Source: Cyanobacteriota bacterium (GTDB lineage Bacteria; Cyanobacteriota; Cyanobacteriia; PCC-6307; Cyanobiaceae). From it: a stretch of DNA of 64,000 nt. The stretch is from positions 62,001 to 126,000 of the forward strand of contig JAPLIC010000061.1 of the NCBI GenBank assembly GCA_026389315.1. The letters are read 5' to 3'. Made by a program: the position numbers and the translations under genes. Shown here piece after piece: positions 59,891 through 64,000 of the stretch; positions within the stretch are counted from its first letter, which is position 1; the number at the start of each line of letters is the position of its first letter. The notes under the pieces are model-generated. The model was not told the origin of the DNA. It did no database searches and saw only the letters and a program-made list of their open reading frames with translations.

Positions 59891-61651
59891 ATGTTGTCGA
59901 CCAAGGGCGCCACTAGCTCAGCAGAGGCGGCAGATCAGGGCAAGCCCACCAAGATCGAGACGCTGAAGGCCAATAGCGGCCATCTGAGCGAACCGCTGGC
60001 AACGGAACTGGAGAACGACAGCCTCCATTTCACGGATCCAGCGGTTCAGATCCTCAAGTACCACGGCAGTTATCAACAGGACAACCGGGACCATCGCCAG
60101 AAGGGTCAAAGCAAGGACTGGCAGATGATGTTGCGGCTGCGCAGCCCTGCCGGTCGCATTCCGACGGCCCTCTACCTGGCCCTCGATGAGCTGGCCGATC
60201 GGCTCGGCAACGGCAGCCTGCGCGCCACCACCAGGCAAGCCTTTCAGATGCATGGCATCGCCAAGGCCGATCTGCGGGAGGTGATCGGCACGGTGGTTCG
60301 AACCATGGGTTCGAGCCTCTCGGCCTGTGGTGACATCAACCGCAATGTGATGGCGCCTGCGGCCCCCTTCGAGGACAACGGTTACCCGGCCGCCCGGCAG
60401 TTGGCCGACCAAATCGCCGATCTGCTGACACCCCAGGCCGGCCAAGGCTCCTACCTCGACCTCTGGGTCGACGGCGACCTCAGCTACCGCATCCGGCCCC
60501 AGGCTGCGGTGAAGCAAGTCATGGATCAGCAGCTGCAGGGAGCGGTTTTCAGCGGGGACCAAGAGGAGCCCCTCTATGGCGCCACCTATCTCCCGCGCAA
60601 GTTCAAGGTCGCCGTGACCGTGCCGGGGGATAACGCCGTCGACCTCTTTACCCAGGACATTGGACTGGTGCTGTTCACCGATCCAGCGGGGCGGCCCCGC
60701 GGCTGCAACGTCTATGTGGGTGGCGGCATGGGTCGCACCCACAACAAGGAGAGCACCTTCGCCCGCCTGGCTGAACCCCTGGGGTATGTGACGGCAGCGC
60801 AGATCCTGCCATTGATCCAGGCGATCGTGGCCCTGCAGCGGGACCACGGCAATCGCCAGCACAGACCCCATGCGCGGATGAAATATCTGATCCACGACCG
60901 CGGCCTCGCCTGGTTCCAGCACGAACTGACCCGATATTTCCACCACCCCCTCCAACCCCTGCGGCGCGAGCCCAAACCCCGTCTCAGCGATTACCTCGGT
61001 TGGCACCGCCAATCGCCAACCACCTGGTTCGTCGGCTTGCCCCTGCTTTGCGGCCGACTGGAAGGGGAGAGGAAGGCGGGACTGAGGCGCTTGGTCGAGA
61101 CCTTTCAACTGGAGGTGCGTCTGACCCCAAACCAGGATGTGCTTCTTTGCAATATCGGTGCCCACCAGCGCAGCAGCGTTAAGCAGGCCCTGGCCCAGCT
61201 GGGCTTTGCGGAGCCGGGGGCCCCGGCCCCCCTAGCCCGCCACGCCATTGCCTGCCCGGCCTTGCCCACCTGCGGACTGGCGATCACGGAGGCGGAGCGC
61301 ATCCTGCCAGATGTGCTGGATCGGATCCAAGCCCAATTCACCAGCCTTGGCATCAACAAGTCGGTGCTGGTGCGAATGACTGGCTGCCCCAACGGCTGCG
61401 CCCGCCCATACATGGCTGAAATCGCCTTGGTGGGCAGTGGCGTGAACCAATACCAGCTCTGGTTGGGGGGAAGTCCGGGCCTGACCCGTTTGGCCATGCC
61501 CGTGCTGGAGGCGATGCCCCTGGAAGCGCTGGAAACAACGCTGGAGCCCCTGCTGCTGGCCTGGCGTGATGCCGGCGGGCGTAGCAGCTTCGGAGACTTC
61601 GTTCAACGCCTGGGGGCCGACGAACTCGAGGCCCTGGTTCTGCCTTCATGA
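59891..61651 (+). CDS. sir: Ferredoxin-sulfite reductase
   Basis: Six-electron reduction of sulfite to sulfide in assimilation. 586 residues from ATG 59891. Two ferredoxin-like half domains each with a nitrite/sulfite reductase repeat, and the siroheme/4Fe-4S cysteines CPALPTCGLA and TGCPNGCARP (C-x5-C and C-x3-C). The other member of the family, nirA, is also similar, but the N-terminal EPLATELENDSLHFTDPA and QILKYHGSYQQDNRD are of the sulfite reductase type. It is coupled by ATGA to the small secreted gene that follows. Confidence 0.93.
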   Translation: MLSTKGATSSAEAADQGKPTKIETLKANSGHLSEPLATELENDSLHFTDPAVQILKYHGSYQQDNRDHRQKGQSKDWQMMLRLRSPAGRIPTALYLALDELADRLGNGSLRATTRQAFQMHGIAKADLREVIGTVVRTMGSSLSACGDINRNVMAPAAPFEDNGYPAARQLADQIADLLTPQAGQGSYLDLWVDGDLSYRIRPQAAVKQVMDQQLQGAVFSGDQEEPLYGATYLPRKFKVAVTVPGDNAVDLFTQDIGLVLFTDPAGRPRGCNVYVGGGMGRTHNKESTFARLAEPLGYVTAAQILPLIQAIVALQRDHGNRQHRPHARMKYLIHDRGLAWFQHELTRYFHHPLQPLRREPKPRLSDYLGWHRQSPTTWFVGLPLLCGRLEGERKAGLRRLVETFQLEVRLTPNQDVLLCNIGAHQRSSVKQALAQLGFAEPGAPAPLARHAIACPALPTCGLAITEAERILPDVLDRIQAQFTSLGINKSVLVRMTGCPNGCARPYMAEIALVGSGVNQYQLWLGGSPGLTRLAMPVLEAMPLEALETTLEPLLLAWRDAGGRSSFGDFVQRLGADELEALVLPS

Positions 61652-62061
61652 AACCTGGTTCTGCCTTCAAGAAAAACGCCGGGGTGATCCTTGGCGCTGG
61701 CCTGGTCCTTGGGGTTCTGGGGGCTGGAGTCAAGCCGTTGCTGGCCCAGCAGGATCCCCCCCCACCGGAACCACGGCTCAAGAATTACTACCCGGATGAG
61801 ACCACCTGCCAGGGAGATTTAATTCGTAGCGGCTTTGCCAAAAACCTGTTGCCCTGGGCGGATCAGCCGGAGCCCGTGCTGGCCTCCCTGCGGCAGGTGC
61901 AGGCGGAGATGACCCGGGCCACCCTGGCCAGTTGCGTGCGCCAAAAGTTGATGACCCCAGCCCAGGCGGCAGCCCTGCAAAAGGAACTGGGCCTGGGCGA
62001 ACCCCCTGGCGCTGAAACTCAACCTCAGCCTTCCGGCTCCGGGGCCCCGAACCGTCCGTAG
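61648..62061 (+). CDS. Small exported protein, unknown
   Basis: 137 residues. A hydrophobic N-terminal segment AGVILGAGLVLGVLGAGVKP leads to LLAQQD, a signal-peptide-like end. The mature part has two cysteines (ETTCQGDLIRSGF and LASCVRQKLMTPAQAAALQ) and a helical centre with Pro-rich tail. ATGA overlap with the sir stop implies co-translation. Its 3' end overlaps the convergent VanX-like gene by 37 bp. Family not recognised. Confidence 0.72.
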   Translation: MKPGSAFKKNAGVILGAGLVLGVLGAGVKPLLAQQDPPPPEPRLKNYYPDETTCQGDLIRSGFAKNLLPWADQPEPVLASLRQVQAEMTRATLASCVRQKLMTPAQAAALQKELGLGEPPGAETQPQPSGSGAPNRP

Positions 62062-62747
62062 TGGGCCCGATCCAGGCCCCTTCGCCAGGCCCAGAGCTGG
62101 TCGCCATAACTGAAATGCCACCATTCATTCGGGTGCTGCACAAACCCGACCGCTTGCATCACCGCGGCAAGAAGGCGGCGGCGGCCATGCCAGAGGGCGG
62201 CCTCTGAATCAGGGTCTTCTTGAGCGGCCAGGGCGTAGTGATCCGGCTCGGAAACGGGCCCGATCGCATCGATGGCGCCGCCCATCGGCAGGGGCTGGCC
62301 AGCAGCATCGGCCAAGGTGAGATCCACTGCGGCACCAGTGCTATGGGGAGGCGGAGCGGCAGGGTGCAAGCTGGGTGGAGCCCAAAAGCGCCCGACCTCA
62401 AGGACCACGGCCTCCCATTCGGGCCCAGAGCCGTCAGGATCCAGGCCCCGCGCCTCACACTCTTGCCGGGTGGCGTGGTTCACCATGAAGGCCTGAACAG
62501 CTACCGGCCGCCAGGCATCAAAAACCGCCAACTGATAGGGGCTTTGGCGGAGCCGCAAGCCCTCCTGGGCGCGAGCCAGGCGACCCATCACCCCCCGGCG
62601 CAGGCGAAAGGGACAGACCTGGTCACCATAGGGAGCCCCCAGGCTGAGATAGGGGTGGGGCTCAAGCCGCACCAGATCGACAAGGGGCACCAGGGGCTCT
62701 CCCTCGTCATCGATCGGAATGCCATTCCAAGGGCGCAGGGAGGTCAT
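62025..62747 (-). CDS. M15D D-Ala-D-Ala dipeptidase (VanX/DdpX-like)
   Basis: 240 residues. The zinc site shows in HSTGAAVDLTLAD (His, Asp) and EWWHFSYGDQLWAW (catalytic Glu and second His); YQLAVFDAWRPVAVQ is the conserved motif before. VanX-like enzymes cleave free D-Ala-D-Ala, in most bacteria for peptidoglycan recycling rather than vancomycin resistance; no VanA, VanH or VanRS genes are nearby. Its ATG (62747-62745) and the start of a small plus-strand ORF share the same CATG. Confidence 0.9.
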   Translation of the reverse strand: MTSLRPWNGIPIDDEGEPLVPLVDLVRLEPHPYLSLGAPYGDQVCPFRLRRGVMGRLARAQEGLRLRQSPYQLAVFDAWRPVAVQAFMVNHATRQECEARGLDPDGSGPEWEAVVLEVGRFWAPPSLHPAAPPPHSTGAAVDLTLADAAGQPLPMGGAIDAIGPVSEPDHYALAAQEDPDSEAALWHGRRRLLAAVMQAVGFVQHPNEWWHFSYGDQLWAWRRGLDRAHYGRFGAPEPEG

Positions 62748-62937
62748 GGTGGAAATCGGCCCAGGGGCGCAACAGGAATGGGAGCGGGAGTGGGCCGGGT
62801 CCAGCCCGGCTGGCGATCAGGTTAAGCGATGTGAAAACTGCAAATGCAAAACTGATTTCAAGGACAACGATCCGGAGAATTACGAGGACAGATTGAAGGG
62901 GCCCGATGGTTTGGTGCAGGGCCATTTCAGGCATTGA
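62746..62937 (+). CDS. Possible small acidic protein with CxxCxC motif
   Basis: 63 residues with a charged composition and KRCENCKCKTDFKDNDPENY, a possible metal or Fe-S binding stretch. By hand count, base composition by codon position is about 60/42/66% GC, the order expected of a coding frame here but also not far from the antisense frame. It starts at the same CATG as vanX, divergently. It occupies half of the 370-bp gap 62748-63117; the remaining 180 bp (62938-63117) is AT-rich and holds nothing I can name. Confidence 0.35.
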   Translation: MVEIGPGAQQEWEREWAGSSPAGDQVKRCENCKCKTDFKDNDPENYEDRLKGPDGLVQGHFRH

Positions 62938-63117
62938 CAATCATTTCTGGCCCTGAGCCCAAGGGCACATTGCTTAGCAATCTTCTAGCTTACATCTAAA
63001 AATCTGCAGCGCCTAAAAATAATCTACCGACGGAATTTGCGAGCGCTGGCACAGAAACCGTCGTCGTCTGCGGCAGCGGATCCACACCAACGCAAGCAGG
63101 TCATCCTGCGACAGGGC

Positions 63118-64000
63118 TCAATTCAACTGAGCCGCCTCCAGTTGCCGTTGGCGTTGCTCAGCCAAGGCCTGCAGCAGCAGGGGGTGGTTCTCCAATTGCG
63201 GGTCTTGCTCCAGCAACTGACGGGCCACCTGGCGCGACTGCTCCAGAACGGCGCCGTCGTCGCAAAGGCTCGCCAGGGCCAAATCGGGCAAGCCCGACTG
63301 GCGGGTACCCAGCACCTGACCCGGTCCCCTCAAGCGCAGGTCCATTTCGGCAATCTCAAAGCCATCGGTGCTGGCGACCAGAACGTCCAGCCGCTGGCGG
63401 GCCAAGGCCTGCTGACTGTCGTTGATCAACAGGCAGTAAGACGCGGCCGCCCCCCGACCCACCCGACCGCGCAATTGGTGCAACTGGGCCAGGCCAAAGC
63501 GTTCGGCATGCTCAACCACCATGACGCTGGCTTCTGGCACATCCACCCCCACCTCCACCACCGTGGTACAGACCAGAACCTGGCAATGGCCCCCGGCAAA
63601 GGCATGAATGGCCCGCTGTTTTTCCTCGCTGGAGAGGCGTCCGTGCAACAAGCCCACCTGGGCCTCCGGAAACACCAGATCGGCTAGGTGGCGATGCACT
63701 TCCACGGCCGAGCGCAGGTCCAGCTTCTCCGATTCCTCAACCAGGGGAAGCACCACATAGGCCCGCTGGCCCAGGGCCAACTGCTCCCGGATCAACTCCC
63801 AGGCCTGGTCGCGCTGATTGCCCCTCAGCAGCCGTGTGCGAATCGGTGTACGCCCGGGGGGTAATTCATCGATCTGGCTGACATCCAAATCGCCATAGAC
63901 CGATAGGGCCAGGGTGCGGGGAATGGGCGTGGCCGTCATTGTCAGCAGGTGGGGTTGAAGCCCCTTGGCCAGCAACCGATTGCGCTGCCTCACCCCAAAA
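63118..64000 (-). CDS. recG: ATP-dependent DNA helicase RecG, C-terminal half
   Basis: Branch-migration helicase for stalled forks and Holliday junctions. The gene runs off the right edge; about 294 C-terminal residues are visible. Motifs: TMTATPIPRTLALSVYGDLD, LLHGRLSSEEKQRAIHAF, VCTTVVEVGVDVPEAS and LHQLRGRVGRG, then the RecG wedge-distal end DLRLRGPGQVLGTRQSGLPD. The TGA is at 63118. Confidence 0.95.
   Translation of the reverse strand, partial: FGVRQRNRLLAKGLQPHLLTMTATPIPRTLALSVYGDLDVSQIDELPPGRTPIRTRLLRGNQRDQAWELIREQLALGQRAYVVLPLVEESEKLDLRSAVEVHRHLADLVFPEAQVGLLHGRLSSEEKQRAIHAFAGGHCQVLVCTTVVEVGVDVPEASVMVVEHAERFGLAQLHQLRGRVGRGAAASYCLLINDSQQALARQRLDVLVASTDGFEIAEMDLRLRGPGQVLGTRQSGLPDLALASLCDDGAVLEQSRQVARQLLEQDPQLENHPLLLQALAEQRQRQLEAAQLN

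Noticed and set aside
59918..61165. 415-residue minus-strand ORF opposite sir
   Set aside because: Antisense shadow; sir has intact cofactor motifs.
62707..62940. Minus-strand hydrophobic ORF in the vanX-recG gap
   Set aside because: The hydrophobic stretch is what antisense of an acidic/Lys-rich frame gives; position-specific GC fits the plus frame slightly better. Not excluded.

Overview
The window is a stretch of chromosome from a GC-rich picocyanobacterium of the Synechococcus/Cyanobium type. Evidence for this is a phycobilisome-type ferredoxin-NADP reductase (petH with a CpcD-like domain), chlP, crtE, ccsA, hemA, sasA, opcA, a glpX-type FBP/SBPase, glycogen glgC, ferredoxin-dependent sulfite reductase and an adenosylcobalamin-dependent ribonucleotide reductase. 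Coding density is very high, most neighbours overlap by ATGA or GTGA, and no insertion sequence, prophage, CRISPR array or rRNA operon was seen. One tRNA (Glu, UUC) is present. The species cannot be named from the sequence alone.

Layout. 1-5.0 kb: end of trpD, carA, then a tightly overlapped STAS / mini-RNase III / RlmB run and a DUF1816 gene. 5.0-13.6 kb: gatA, an intact (unsplit, intein-free) dnaE, a divergent methyltransferase and nrdJ. 13.7-20.8 kb: an NTF2-like protein facing a minus-strand run of P450-coaBC, a secreted protein-pepN pair, and a possible lipocalin-like gene. 21-29.9 kb: sasA, tRNA-Glu, an SRPBCC protein, then petH-zwf-opcA-cbiA-acyP and a frameshifted GAP-family membrane gene. 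30-37.2 kb: folD, crtE, DUF212 and a RecD-like helicase on the minus strand, a 7TM-HD protein, and a SemiSWEET-crcB-crcB operon. 37.3-39.4 kb: an ATP-grasp ligase and a coiled-coil membrane protein. 39.4-47.2 kb: a minus-strand carbon run glpX, hemA, glgC, gnd, pgl, CIA30, an unknown and a lone sugar ABC permease. 47.5-49.4 kb: rpe and a GDSL hydrolase with a PEP-CTERM-like tail. 49.4-56.0 kb: ccsA, an lpt-type export cluster, DUF309, typA and a VanY-like peptidase. 56.2-64 kb: chlP, glyS, sir plus a small secreted protein, a VanX-like peptidase and the 3' half of recG.

How it fits together. Nearly all of the oxidative pentose phosphate pathway lies here in separate operons: zwf+opcA, pgl+gnd and rpe. 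Glycogen synthesis (glgC), the Calvin-cycle phosphatase (glpX) and the clock output kinase SasA, which in cyanobacteria controls day/night carbon flow, are nearby. Isoprenoid and pigment supply (crtE, chlP, hemA with tRNA-Glu as its substrate) is also well represented.

Most of the window is ordinary core genome. The points most worth a second look are the STAS/mini-III/RlmB operon with its very long disordered RlmB extension, the P450 coupled to an archaeal-looking CoaBC, the SemiSWEET-CrcB-CrcB operon, the GAP-family frameshift, and a few perfect hairpins in intergenic DNA. I found no clear evidence of an entirely new system.
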